The notes: generated by a model not told the origin, from the letters alone. DNA of 64,000 bases from Pampus argenteus (GCA_036937835.1 CM072873.1:14372001-14436000), one strand, 5' to 3'. Positions 24,255-37,615 are shown, numbered from the stretch's first letter. Made by a program: numbers and translations.

Positions 24255-27200
24255 GGTCACCTCATCCAGACGTCTAAGGATGTGAGGAGGATCCAGTTCG
24301 CACAACTTGTGTCATCTGTTTGGGAGAACACACCACAGTTAATGTTACCCTCCTCTTTGTACCAGACCTGATTTAAATAGCATTTGCAAATACTTTCTAT
24401 ACTCAGTTTCAGGCTTTTTTTTTTGGCATATTACAGTTCAAAGTGTGCCGGAGAGTTCAAACAATCACATACTTCTCTGTGGCTGTCAGCATGCTTGGCA
24501 CTATCTAAATCTCACTCATCTGGTAGGCTGAAACTGAAATACTATTTGACGCAGGTCTGATTTTGTCTCCCGTACAATCTCTCCATGTGCCAGTTATGTG
24601 TCTGTATTGAATTAACACTCCCATAGCTCTTTAAGTGAACAATAGTGCTCATCCGCCCTTCCTTAGCATGCTCATTCAGGAGAATTTAAAGGTAATGTAA
24701 CAACAGTTTCTGGTTCTCTGAGTAGTTTACACCCAGTTTGCGTTTTGCAACTGTAAACTTCTTTAGTTTCACCTTTTTTTATTTCTCATAATTTTCCATA
24801 CGTTGAGGGAGTTTTACTTTTAGATTATTTTCGGTTATTTCTGGTATATATATATATATAGGGTTATGTAAACATACTTTATAGCAGTTATTTCCTTTTC
24901 TTGTGAGAAACAAACATCCTGCCAGAACATATGAACAATCATTACTTCAATTTAGAACAATATATAGTTTTGTTTCAGGCAGTTTCTCCTTCAGTACTAA
25001 TTTAAGGGCATTGAAATGGTAATTTAGGTAACTAAGTCTGATCACTCTACAAAGGACAAAAACACTAAGACCATTTGACAAGTGACACATGAACAAGCTG
25101 GTTAGAAACCCTCTGGTGTTTTATCTCGCTCACAGATTTGCTCCCTTAGTCCGTCATCAGATCACATCTTTGTGTCTGTGTTTAGAGAAGAAGCAGTGTG
25201 ATTCATGGGTAAAAGTGTATTCTGCCTTTAACCTGCATATTTGTTACAATGATATGATGATAACAATATTTCCACTAAAACATTCCAGTTTATACAAGAA
25301 ACCTTTGTCTCTAGTGACCGTGACAGTCTTAAAAACACTGCACACAGGGCGGCATCACCTGCCCTCTTTTTAATGTACTCGGCTACTTTGTATAAGTGGG
25401 TTACTTTGTCTTTATGGAAATTGTTAGCTATTATTGTACACTATAGCTATTACTGTTATTAGTGTTTATGAATGTTGTGCTTAATTTAGGTGTAAAACCA
25501 CTTTGATTGCTTCATGATGGTCGCAGCCTCGAGATGATGGCTTTCCAAATGCCATTGTGCTTAATATTAAGACGTGGTGGTTAAAGGACAGCATCTGGAC
25601 CATTTCATTTTTCATACAGATCAGGGTTTGACAAATGTAATTTTGTGAAGGCTGATAGTGATATTTGTGTATTGAATGTGCCAGCAGCTCATATGTTTGT
25701 GCCAATTCCTAATATAACAGTGTAGTTTGTTAACAGTAGTAACACATTTTTTATTGTGTTCAATTTGTATTCTATCATATTGGGCTTTAAATAAAACAAT
25801 GACTGAGGTTACAATGCCAAATTATAGCCTTCAGCACTTTTCAAATTCAATATGCTGGAATATAGGCTTAAAACAACATAAAATGTGTCACTATTAAACA
25901 CTTATGGACCTAATTTTGTTTATTATTTAGCTGTATTTGTGACCCAAAACTATTTTTTTGTCCCTTTTTTTCTTGCTGAGGTATATTTTTGTGAGGGTAG
26001 AAATCCTCTAAAACAGCACACTAAAACTCCAAACAAATACTAGTAAGGATTAGCTCTTGACAACAGGGCGAAATATTCTAAAATGTACATAAAATGTACT
26101 TAAAATGCATTTGTAAAACTGTATTGCAGGTGCTACTGACCTGGTTTTATGTGACCAACTATTACACCAGTCGTGGCAGTTTTCCGATTCTTAATAAAAG
26201 CTTAATATCAGCTCGGTATATATTGGTCTGAACATAATAAAGGATAATAGGCACAAATTAATTCCACATGTTCCCTCATCAGTGTCGTCTCTTATTGAGA
26301 AACTTTGGAAACGGTTATGGGCGGGTTGTGGGGGGAACTTTAATGGGGTTTTTTTTTGTTTGTTGTTTGTTTTAAGACACTATTTCTGTAATGTCCAAGA
26401 GACATCATCTGTCAAAGTATAATTATTGATACATTAAATAGAAACAGTCACTCCTTTTCATGTGGATCATAATTGATTTTGACTTTTCATGATTTACATA
26501 TCAGGACAGACGTTAGTTTAACAGTAGCAATAGGATATAACTGTAATCATTTGTTTTACCCTGTTAGTTGGATGTTAGCCAGTATTATGCTGCTTTAAAA
26601 AACATTAAAACTCCAACATAGGTGATTCTCACACTCAGAATGGTTTCTATTTCTATTCTCACATCTTTTGTACACAATCCTTTATGGGTAAAGGTGAAGT
26701 TTTATAGCACAATCTGAAATCAAGGGTGTCCTTTAACTGAAGTTTTGATAAAAAAGCAATACAGGCTAACTTTTAAACTTTGTATTTCATTTGAAATATG
26801 TGCAATGTGCTGTTTTCAATGTGAATATATAAAACAACATGTTAAGCTGTTATCTTTTTCAAAGGGAAATTCGTCAGACCTCTAAAATGTGGAGAGCTAC
26901 TGTAAAAGAAGAGCATGCTTTAATGTGTCTGTGTCTGAACAGTTTGCATAAGCCTGACAGATGTTTTATAATGACTGTCTTAGCTGCATCCTTACTCTAT
27001 GAAATATCCATACCTGTGGTCCTTTTGTTTTAAGAAATCATCTGCTGCTTATGTTTTAATGGAAATGGGATGTAATGGACAGAACATCGATCATGCATCA
27101 AAAACAATCTCCCTAATAGTTCCCTTTGGTTTTGAGCCATGTATTTGGTTATGTCCTGTAGAATATGAACCTGTTAAATATTATTTTTCTTCTTTATTTT

Positions 27201-27330
27201 TTTAATACAAACCCATCTGAAACATGTATCATAACTAGCTGCCTCATGGCATCAGTGAAATGTGAGATATTTGTAATTTCCTATACTTTATAAAGCGTCT
27301 ATTGTCCTTATTGTCCAAATAAAATAGTGA
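24255..27330 (+). other. gmfb: gmfb 3' UTR with several poly(A) signals
   Basis: Long AT-rich stretch with no other gene. AATAAA hexamers lie at 25790-25795, 26193-26198 and 27318-27323. The last is followed by a T/GT-rich stretch and would give a 3' UTR of about 3 kb; the human GMFB 3' UTR is also long. Which sites are used is unknown. Confidence 0.6.
24844..24860. repeat. (AT)n microsatellite
   Basis: Short dinucleotide tract in the gmfb 3' UTR. Confidence 0.8.
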
Positions 27331-27699
27331 TGTTTACCCTTCTGTTTCCCCGAGACTGCTGTTTACTGTGACTGTGTTCATATTTACACTGCACTGATTT
27401 CACAGCAAATGAAAAAATGCGGTACAAAAATAATTATTAATAATATTCTAATTATTAAAATTATTTTATTTGGACTTCAAAGTGTTTCAGAGTAAAAAGG
27501 ACATACTCCAAAATAATAAAACAAACAAACGTGTTTATTATTGAAACCATGGGAAATGAAGTTTGAATTTTGGGAGAACAGGATTGAATAAAAGACTCAA
27601 AGAAACACTTGAAGGGCATAAATAACTCCAGGAGATGGCAGTAATGCAACAATAAGGGTGCCAGCTAGCTGAACACTTACTGAAGAAGAAGAAGACACA

Positions 27700-27788
27700 C
27701 CGACTAACCTCAAATCGGTTGCGGAGCTGCCTGCATCATCCGCCGACAGAGCCAGCCAGGAACCGACGAGCAGAACCGGAGAACAAAA
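27700..27788 (+). promoter_or_regulatory. cnih1: cnih1 5' UTR
   Basis: GC-richer segment directly upstream of the cnih1 ATG, with context AAAAATGGCG, a good Kozak start. The promoter presumably extends upstream to the end of gmfb at about 27330. Confidence 0.5.
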
Positions 27789-30700
27789 ATGGCGTTCACA
27801 TTCGCGGCCTTTTGTTACATGCTTGCTCTGCTGCTCACGGCGGCACTTATCTTCTTCGCTATCTGGCACGTAAGTACACGTTTAGACATATTTAGACGAG
27901 GCTATTGGCCTGGTGGTCCAACGAGGCTGATAAAACTGAATGGAGGAGCGTTGACGCCTGGCGAAGACCGGGGCTACGCTAGGCCAGCATTTGTAGCCAC
28001 ATAGCTTTGCTTTTTTTTTTTTACGTAACTCACCGCGGATCTTGGCAACGTCTGGATAGAACGTATCCAAGCAAGCTCCATAGAAACGGCCGCGCACCAA
28101 CCGTTAACACGTTCGTTCTGGAATGAATGGCACACACACCCAGCCGTTTGGCTATGAGCTTAGCCGTTAAAACACAAACATTAACGACATTTTATCTACA
28201 CGTCGTGTTGTCACTACACTCTCTTTGTACTGTTCACCCTCCATTAAACATAGCCCGACTACACTGAAAGCCTCTTAACTTTTCAGACCCGGGAAACAAT
28301 CAGTGTTTTGTTAGTAGCTAGCTAGTTAGCAGGCTTAACTGCTAACAACGCTGCTGTCATCCGCTTTCTGGAGCCTCTACCAATTTCCCCGACATGTCAC
28401 ATTTCTTCCGTTTTCCCAATACCAGTCAGTTAAGTTATCTAGATTGTTAAAGCTGAACTATTCACCACGACTATTCGCCACCACGACGCAAACTGTTATA
28501 TTGTTAACGTTACTCCTTGATGCTTTCATCACACTGCTACAGTTAAGATCGGATTAAGTTAAGAACATTAGTTGGTCAAGTGTATATGAGAAGTCAATAC
28601 GAAAGTCTCATTGAGAAATAAAATAACCACCAACAGAACTGGAAACGGTAAACAGTGAGAAATGTCTTATAGGAATAAAACAGGAATTGTTTTATTGTGA
28701 AAAGCAGCCAACCTTTTCTCAACAAAATAATGTCCAGTGCAATAATGGTAATTACTGAATAAAGTTGTCAGTGGTGCTGTAAGACCACAGAAACATCCAG
28801 AAAATAAAAAAACATTAATTTTTTTTAAATTTTAAATTTTCATAAATTAACATTTATATTGAATCGCTACATTGTTACACTGTGATTGTCTTATTTTCTG
28901 CAGATAATAGCATTTGATGAGCTGAAGACTGATTACAAGAACCCAATAGATCAGTGTAACACTTTAAATCCGGTAAGTGATACCACCACCTTTCCCGGCA
29001 CACCTTCCTTGGCTCTGACTGCATGCAGATAGGCTTTGTTCAAAGATGTTTTACTTACTTTAGGATAACTTTACCTACCTATCTGTCTTTTTTCAATCAT
29101 TTCTCTGCACTGTTATGCTAAATAACCTGGCTGTTATAAATTCTTGTCCGCTGTTAAACTCTAATGCATTTTGTTTTTGTTTTTTCTAATCTGCTTTTGT
29201 TTTTTGTTTGTTTGTTTTGTTGTTGTTTTTTTTACACTTTTGTTAACGGCAAAAAGACAGTTGAAAAGGTCAAAAAGATTAAAAGAGTCAAAATTGCATT
29301 AAAGGTTTGTACCAATCTTTAAAATGCCCGCTCAGTTCAACTCAGTCTGCAGTCTTGTCATTTTGCACGGGGAAGTGTTTGCAAACGTCTTTTCAGTTAA
29401 CTACTCAGAGTTAAGGCCATAGTTCATTTTGGGATTAGTCGACCTGCCACCTGTGCTTCAGGTTTTACTACTAATGACGTAAGTTTCTTGTTGTTTTTTT
29501 TTCTTTCTTTCTTTTTTTAAAGTTTTGTTTTTATCTTGATCTATTTATTTTTGGGATTGTTTAGGACGTTGTGGATGTCAGAAATCTTATTTTTTTAATA
29601 TTCTGCAAACCTCAAACTGCAGCTTTAGGAAATTAGTATTTACTGAAATACTGACTTGTTACTGGACTGTTTCTGTTGTCATGTTTCTACCTCGTCAAAT
29701 CAATTTAATTGGACTAATTGTAAGTTTTACACCGTTTCTTTTTTTTATATATAACTTTTTATACACAGTGTTCATCAGAGGTGGGATAATATTCTCTTGG
29801 ATGAGATATCCAATGTTATTGACTACTGATAAAATATAGCTGTTAACTGAAAAGACTTGCAAATGCTCAAAACATGCATGATCTTTATTATGACCTTCCC
29901 TTTGTCTGCATATAGTGTTAAAGTTACTTGTACAGTAAATAGAAGGTCAGTTAATTTGTCCTGTTGAGTTTGGGACTACAGTAATGTGACACCAGGCCTA
30001 TACACTGTCCTGACAAAGCTTTTATACATAACAGTATTTAATCATATTAAGTCAGATCAATATCTCACACTTCACCTGTCAAGATATAATTGGATTTTTG
30101 TAGAAATCATTTTGAACAGTCGATACTTTGAGCTGTGGATCATGGCACAGGGTGATGTCCGATTGGTGTTGGAGGAAATCGATTTTTATATGTTTTTAAA
30201 TTAATCTTTAATTAATTCATTTTGATTCAGCAATTAGCAGAATTAAGCTTCTTTACCGTATATGAGCTCAGTCTTGGCTCTAACTGCACATCACCTGTGG
30301 TTTGGAGCAGATGGCTGCAGAATCTCAACACTCCAGCTCAGCAATATTTGGGGACACTGATTGGTTAGAGATTTCACCAGTAGGAGGAGTTATTTTGGTT
30401 AAAAGCACAGATTCCTCCATCTCTAATCACGCCACAGTACAGGCTGCAGTTTTGACCATGGCTAGTCTTTTTGCGTATTGAACGCTAAGCTCAGTTGGCA
30501 CATTTTCTGTGCTTTGATCAGTTGTTTCGTATTTGGCAGAACAGTGCAGGATTTCAACACATTATAGCCCCCTTTTCCTGCACTTTCCTCTTCCCACACG
30601 CCCCTAATCTCTCCATCTGTGGGCTGTTGGTTGCCCCCACCCCCCTCTGCTCTTTTTTTTTTTTTTTGAATGCATGGCTTACATGTGGTGCCTCCATCTG

Positions 30701-32204
30701 CCCCCCTGAACCTTGCACCAGTTGAAACCCGAGGCAGGCTGCTGCATCAACACCGCTCGTGTTCACAGCATGGTCCTTCTCCAGTGTGTTGCCCGATGAG
30801 TTTGTCAGGATGATAATGTGGGATGATGTAGGTTTGCTGTCACTGCAAAAAAAAAAAAAAAAAAAGTTGATGTTGAGGATGCGCAAACACTCTCTAGAGC
30901 AACATGTTGACAGGTTTTTTCTTTTACCTGTTGTCAGTGATGTTTAACATTTTAAACGGGGTGGGAAATTAACATTTTCAATCCACTTGCAGTTGTGTCT
31001 GGGCCACTTACATGATTTATCACAGTTATTAGTCAGTGGTAAAAACTTAAAGCGAAACTTGATTTGGTTGCATCATTTAAAAACAGCCAAATGGGACCTT
31101 TTCGTCTTTGATTTGGGCATTTTAGTATTTTGCAGGTGATGGGTCTTAATTTTCCACCCTGATTATTATGTTACACACTGTTTTTTTTTCTTTTGTTTTT
31201 TTTTTTGTATTTTGCCAACAGCGCAATGGTCACACTGCACAGAAATCTAAGAAGATTTATATTAAAAATGAATTGTTAAAGTAAGAGTCTCATGAGAGCT
31301 CATAATTTGCATTTCACTCTTTTCTTGGACTCTGTGTGGAGCTGAGACTCTTTAAATAGATCAATGTAAAAAAAAAAAAAAAAAAGCCTAATTTCCTTCT
31401 CAGAGACTTCTATGTACATTTTTAATACTTTAATATCTTCTAACTTTTTATTAGACAATCTCAATTTATTCCATGTGCCGTCACAGTTTGGTAACAAAGT
31501 ACAAAGACAGATTCCTCCATACATTATTCTAGTCGATAAGGCTTAAGAGTACAGTTAAACTGTTCACTGTATGTGGATTATGACTTTTTTCTTTAAATGT
31601 TTTCTCTTCACAGCTGGTGCTCCCAGAGTATCTCATCCATTTCTTCTTCTGCGTGATGTTCTTCTGTGCGGCCGAGTGGCTCACCCTCTGTCTCAACTTA
31701 CCGCTGCTGGCTTATCATGTCTGGAGGTGGGTATCTGACCTGAAGGATGTATTTCATTTGAAAGAAAACTGTGATAAAATGTGTTTTATACTAGAGCATT
31801 AAATTGCCGTTAGCCTTCTCCTTACAAAACTAAAGAACTTTGGTATCACCTGAGGACTTTTTTTTTTTACTCTGATGCAGGTATATGAGCAGGCCTGTGA
31901 TGAGCTGTCCAGGACTCTACGACCCAACAACCATCATGAATGCTGACATCCTGGCGTACTGTCAAAAAGAAGGCTGGTGCAAACTAGCTTTCTACCTCCT
32001 GTCGTTCTTCTATTATCTCTATGGGTACACATTTATTTGTATTTCTTTGCTTCTCTGCCCTTAACATTTTGGTTTAATATTTAAAAAACACCATTCAGCC
32101 TCTTATTTGTGTACTGTACTATCTGGAGATGTCAAATTTGTAATCTATACTGTACTTTCTCATCTATTCTCAACAGGATGATCTATGTTCTGGTGAGCTC
32201 TTAA
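27789..32204 (+). CDS. cnih1: Cornichon homolog 1, complete, 5 constitutive exons
   Basis: Coding exons: 27789-27869, 28904-28972, 31614-31726, 31881-32024, 32177-32204. They join in phase to 144 residues, as in human CNIH1, with which the sequence is nearly identical. It starts MAFTFAAFCYMLALLL and ends YGMIYVLVSS. Hydrophobic segments lie at about 5-27 and 55-75, with two more in the C-terminal third (about 115-142). The protein is a multi-pass ER membrane cargo receptor that links growth-factor precursors such as TGF-alpha, and other cargo, to COPII (Sec23/24) vesicles. This product lacks the extra segment of CNIH2/3 between NTLNP and LVLPEY. Intron 2 (28973-31613) contains two candidate alternative exons, listed separately. 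A poly(A) signal AATAAA is at 32536-32541. Confidence 0.97.
29257..29304 (+). other. cnih1: Candidate cnih1 cassette exon, 48 bp, in frame
   Basis: The segment follows a T-rich tract and TGTTAAC (branch-like). The acceptor is AAAAAG and the donor AAG|GTTTGT. Read in phase with exon 2 it encodes TVEKVKKIKRVKIALK without a stop, then rejoins LVLPEY. Length and position equal the 16-residue insert of CNIH2/3. A second acceptor 4 nt downstream (ACAG) would give 44 nt and a stop. Use of this exon is inference. Confidence 0.4.
31222..31280 (+). other. cnih1: Candidate cnih1 poison exon, 59 bp
   Basis: A strong polypyrimidine tract and CCAACAG acceptor precede, and AAA|GTAAGAG follows. The reading frame is open (starting RNGHTAQKSKK) but 59 nt shifts the frame and gives an early stop in exon 3. 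If used, it would target the mRNA for decay. No transcript evidence is available here. Confidence 0.35.
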
Positions 32205-32535
32205 ACCAGGCGATGAAGGAAAAGGACCTGCATGTACAGTAAACAGCCAGACACTATGATCTTAGTGCCGGACACAGAACCTGCTGGAGACCACCGTTCA
32301 GCAACATAAGACGCCATTTCAAGCGGACAAACTCTCGACCCCACACACAACACAGTGTGTCATTTTGGAAGCATTTAGCCCGTTTTTAAGAGAATATCTC
32401 GGTCGCAGTGTGTTCCTCTCATAGCACTATAGTTAAAAAATTTTATGGAAAATATGAACACATCTGAATGGACATGTTTTGTTTTTCCCCCTTTTTTATT
32501 TTTATTGGTGTGGTGATATTGATGCTTGGGATTTA

Positions 32536-32541
32536 AATAAA
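32536..32541 (+). promoter_or_regulatory. cnih1: cnih1 poly(A) signal
   Basis: AATAAA 332 bp after the stop codon, followed by a T/GT-rich stretch. Confidence 0.75.
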
Positions 32542-32559
32542 GATTGTTTTTTTTTTTTT

Positions 32560-34087
32560 TTCATCTTGGTTCACAACTTTTGAGTGTTTACGAATTAGGT
32601 AGACATTTTCAGGTGTCCACTGTCTGTGAGAATTTAAGATAACATTACCTTTTCCTGTGAATTAGATTAGGGTCTTTTAACAGCAAATTTATACCTGCCA
32701 TATGATCACTAAAACAAATAGCAGTGTGTGACTTGTGTTCTTGCTTACAGATATATAAAAGTCTTCAAATGAACACAATTTGGGACACGAAAGTACAGCC
32801 AGGGCTTAAGTGCATGGGTAATTATCACTTAGTGAAACATGCTGCACAGGGACAATCATAGTCTGGTTGTCACATCAGTTTTCAAACTATCTGATGTATT
32901 ATTTCCATACTTCAGACAGATTTATCATCACACTCGAACCATATAATTCCTGTCATACAGAAATCAATGGCAATATTTGTGTGTGAAATCCAGAGTAGAA
33001 CACAGTGTGTATGTGACCTGTATTTCTGTAGACTCAACCTTGCAGATGTTGTTGAACTAAAAGGTAGACTCAACAGTACAATAATATAGTCAGCATTAAG
33101 AAGTACCAGTACTTTTATTATTTTGTTTTCTGCAAATTGAGCTTTGATAGGAACTCGCTGGTGTGCCATACTGTTGAATGTACCTTTTGGAATTCCTTAA
33201 CTGTTTTAACATTTTCTGTCATTGTGCATTTGTGTTTAATTTCAACACCAAATATTCCAAAACGTTAGGAACTCCAGTGTTAATTTATTCAGTGTACATA
33301 ATTTTACTTTTTATGTCTCCAAGATATCAAGCACTCCTTACAGTGTCATCTCATTTCCAGAATCCAAATCTGGAAGGTGTTTTAGTTTCTTTAGACTCGA
33401 AGCCATTAGACGAATTGTTTTTCGGAAACACTAGAGTATTTATTGCCATTTCCAAATGCGTACATTTTTCAGGGAAAGGGTTGATCATTTGTCACAGGTT
33501 GAAATTTTTATGTATTAGATCCCATCATATGTCACATCGAAGACATGACAACTTGGGTTTATTTGAAATTAAATAAATGTATCCCACTCTGTTATGGACT
33601 CAATACTTTTACTTTTTTAAATAGAATGAGTATGAATAGAGAAAAAAAAATATTTGATTTATAAACAAGGTTTATCTTACAGATGGACGCAAGGCAAGAA
33701 GATTTCCATACTTGAAAATATATTGTAATCTGTGGCCACTTTTTTTTTTTAAAACAGCAGGTAAATGTGATGTAAAAGGTGATATGATTATGAAAAATTA
33801 TATGGAGCCAAAAAGTACTGGTTTGTAGTATTTGCAATTTAAAGAAAAGCCAGTATTTCAGAAATTGCATCTCAATGGTTATATCTGTTAAATAAATATC
33901 AATATACTGCTCCTGAAATGTTAGTCCAGTTTAATTCATATTTGAATTCTAGTCATATTATTCAAAATAAAGTATAAATACAGCAGCCAACCTATTCTCA
34001 ACATTTATAAGAAGAACACTATATTTTAAACGGCATAAAAGCAGCAACACATTATGAATTCATTACAGGATTTCCTCAAACAAGTCT
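32560..34087. other. Tail-to-tail interval, cnih1 and cdkn3
   Basis: AT-rich sequence between two convergent genes. I see no gene, named repeat or RNA structure in it. Confidence 0.5.
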
Positions 34088-34093
34088 TTTATT
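34088..34093 (-). promoter_or_regulatory. cdkn3: Possible cdkn3 poly(A) signal
   Basis: Minus-strand AATAAA about 150 bp after the cdkn3 stop codon. Confidence 0.5.
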
Positions 34094-34244
34094 TGAATAT
34101 AATGAGGACGACAACAAGCAATATATTAGAGTATTCTTTTAAAAGTGCAATTATTAGAGAATACAATTATATCACACAGAGAAGAATAACTGACAACAGA
34201 GCTAATTTTAAATCACCATTTTCACAGCTCATCGTTTAAAAGAG

Positions 34245-36825
34245 TCACCGAGACACTGAGCGCTCTGTAGAAATCTCTCTGCTCTCTTCGTATGCCGTGT
34301 ATCTTTCCCTAAACTCATGGAGGAAGTTGTATTGCTGCGGAAAAGTAAAATTAAGCTGTCAGTTAATGAAAAGCAAAAATACACAAAGCAATTAACTCTT
34401 TTTCGCCTGCCAACTCTCTCAAAAAATAAACGCACGACCATGGAGAAACCTTGCAACATAGTACCCGTGTGCAACTTCATTATCAATCGACAATAACATA
34501 ACATATTGGCAAAAGATAACAGCTACTGCATACTGCATTTTTAGTCAATGCAGTAACAACCAGATTCAGAGAGGAAGAAAGAAAACAACTCACCTTCACA
34601 GTTTGTATCGCTCCTCCTCCTCTGTGCTCCCTGAGGATTTCAATGGCTTTGTTTGCCGTCATTGTTAAAGAGAGCTGAAGCAGCAGACAGGCGGCAACTG
34701 AACAGCAGAGAACATGAGAGAGCCGTGTGATCAGAGACATGAAAGAAAACCTGCTTTTTTTTTTTTCTTTTTTTTTTTGAAAAAACATGAAATGACACAT
34801 TTAGAGAATCAAGTATCAAAGTAAAATATTTATACTTAATGCAGAGCGTCCCAAGCCTCCGTAACAGCTGAAGAGGGAGAAAAAAAAGGGCAAAATCCCA
34901 TTAAATGCATGTTTATAAAGCTGAAAGCAAATTATTCAGTTGTGTCACAGAAAATACATGTCTTTTTGTTGTGAGACCCAGTCAAATTTAAGGAATACAA
35001 ATGTTTGAACAAAAAAGAAACTCCTTTGCATGCTGAGCTAGCAGTTCTCTGCTTCACATTTATATAACCAAACGCACTCGTTATTACATCCAGTTTCCTC
35101 CTGTTGCCTGGTGAGCAGATTTATCAGCTCACTTGGGGATTTAAGAGCCTCTCAGCGGCCTTTCAGCAGCAGCAGCAGCTGAAGCTTTGACGATTTTACA
35201 TGTCCTGGTTTTATTGAGTAACACGAACCTTCCTTTCAACACACTGGTCTGTTGTTATCAGTAGCTGTGTTTATATATGTTGTGTGTGTATAAAAATCCT
35301 CTACATGGAATAATAAAATGTTACTGTAATAAATTGTAAATAAAATGCCCCCCCCCCCAAAAAAAAAATAAAAAAATAATAATAATCCTTGTAGAAAATT
35401 CTTAAAATGGCATCTTCTTCTACTGCATTAAAAATCCTCAAGAATCTATGAATATGCAAATATGTTTAATTTCAAACATTAAGTTGCTGTATACAAGAAG
35501 TCTCTTCCTCTCCTAAAAGTCCATTGTAGATGTATGTGCACTGGTGTATTGTATACTGAACCTTAATTAGCTCCAAACTAGTTGTGATGTGACAAATCAT
35601 GCTCGTAGGTACGCTCCTTAAACTCAGATTTTTGGTGAGCACAGAGAAACTTTCCTCCTTCAACAGCTAAATGTGACAGCCGTCCAATATCGAACTCTGC
35701 ACATAAATATGGGACATTTACATATTAAATGTGTGGTTTGGTCTGCTTTTTTTCCCCCCCAAGTGTGAAAAGTCGTCATACTCACTGGATCACTGTCCTC
35801 CTGTTGTTCTCAAGGCTGACCTGCAGCTCCTTGAGGATCTGACAGCACTGCTCCAGCTCAGGAACGTCTCCGTCAGGGAAGGGCATGTGGTGAACTATGA
35901 AGCCCTGCTGCTGGTATACATCCAGCAGGGAGGGAACCCTGTACTTGGCAAGTTCCCCTCTGGTGCAGAAAACAAACACATCTTGCACCCCCTGGCTCTG
36001 AAGCTCCTCTGTTAATGGGACAACAAAACTTACAAACAGCTTGTGGCTCAAAGTCACCCTCATGCTTTGCAAATCTACAGGTGTGAAACAGAAGGTAAGT
36101 TTAGCTTGGGAGAGCTGATTTCTGTCTGGTAACATTTATAAGTCCCAGAATATTTAATTTGACCATCAGAGAGAAACAAAGTCACCTTACCAACATCTCT
36201 TGGCAGACTCCTGCGGATATCTTTGTATTTGCAACCTGAATTTAGATGAAGGAAACATTTTTTTCAGTAGCACAAATTCATACAAATGTGGGAAGAACAG
36301 TGACATATAGAACGCAAAATAATAAAACACCACTTTACCTGGTAGTGCACATATCCCAAGAAACTGGGAGCACTCCACTATGGACAGAGGCAACCTTAAA
36401 GCCAATCAAAATATATGCTTGTTTCACATTTTTCTATTTAAAAACTGACTCCTCCAAATACAACCCTCATAAATCAATGGCCATCCAAGACAGAACAGCT
36501 GAAACTTACCAAGAAATGTTAAAGGGAGTCAGCTGCTCCTCTCCAACGTCGTCCTCCTCAGATGAGGAGTCAAACTCACTCATCCTCATGACTTTTAGCC
36601 CTCCAAACTGTAAGAAAATGAGAAATGGAAACAACAACTCTATAATCATTTTCCCTCCATTTTAACCTATTTACTTCACATCATGTTCACTTTTATTAGT
36701 GATGAAAATTTCCTATTGTGAAAAACCTGTTGTGAGTCTTGAGAATATTTTTTGTAGATCTTCATGACCCGTCACATCAGATTATTTCTACCTTGTTTAG
36801 TTCAAGTTATGTTACTAATATGCAT

Positions 36826-36868
<43 letters not shown>

Positions 36869-37615
36869 CTGCATGGGTTGCTATAAAAAAGCACAATTTT
36901 AACATATAACTTTGACTTTTATTTTCAAGCTGATTTAAAGTACAAGTGCAAGTTTCAATACTTGAAGTAGAGAACAGTAAATATGTTCAAATTTAAAGTG
37001 CATTATGTAAAAACAATACAGCATGTACAATGTAATTAGGTCTGCAACTAACGATTACTTCCATATATAAAATGTACGAGTATATAATCCAATAGCCATA
37101 TAGTTTAAAAAAAAAAAAAAAAAACTTTGTGAAGCTTATAATGTTCAGTTTTTGTTGCCACAAACACAATTTCTGAGTTCTGCTTTGTTAGCTTCACAAA
37201 TGGGTGTTTTTGTTTTGTTGCAGGGCTTTAGATTTGGATATAATTACTTTATTACGTTCACCTCCTGCATTGAGCAGCTTCATGTATTTTGTTGGGTTAA
37301 ACATGTTAAACCATGTTAGGCATGTTTCAGAATTGACGATACTGCTAGAGTCATTTGTATGAACGTTGCTCGAAGTTGCTAACATTAGCTAACGTTAGCT
37401 GAAGCAAAACGCAGAAGAATGGTGTTAAACCTTTCGCTAACCGTTACCAGAAATAATAGACAGCTGTGTAGTATTACACAGATACATATACATGTACAAA
37501 TATACAGTACAGTTGTAGTATTTTCTTTATTCCTTACCCGTCTCGCACTCCTCCCAACTCCTGTTTTGACAGGTCCGTCAGCTGCTACTTCAATTTGAAA
37601 ACGCCGTGAACCCAA
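34245..37615 (-). CDS. cdkn3: Cyclin-dependent kinase inhibitor 3 (KAP phosphatase), 8 exons
   Basis: Coding exons on the minus strand: 37538-37615, 36510-36607, 36339-36394, 36191-36235, 35786-36008, 34836-34867, 34594-34697, 34245-34334. They join in phase to 241 residues from the first ATG; starting at MRMSEF in exon 2 instead gives 209, nearer to human (212). The P-loop phosphatase signature HCYGGLGRSA is split across exons 5 and 6 and supplies the catalytic Cys and Arg. Upstream are CSQFLGICALPGC and the block QDVFVFCTRGELAKYRVPSL; downstream are GAIQTVK and QYNFLHEF. KAP removes the activating T-loop phosphate of CDK2/CDK1 when cyclin is absent. The tail ends SVSR, as in human. Exon 6 is only 32 bp. 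The true start codon is the main doubt. Confidence 0.94.
36824..36868. repeat. (AT)n(AC)n microsatellite
   Basis: Compound dinucleotide tract in intron 1 of cdkn3. Confidence 0.9.

Noticed and set aside
33178..33576. Plus-strand open frame of 132 codons between cnih1 and cdkn3
   Set aside because: AT-driven composition, no domain, no splice context and no match to a known family.
36009..36079. Extra cdkn3 exon (36034-36079) suggested by an acceptor at 36080 and a donor-like GTAAGT at 36033
   Set aside because: The following intron would be only 25 nt, and the extra residues have no counterpart in the family. Using the acceptor at 36009 instead gives the conserved sequence.
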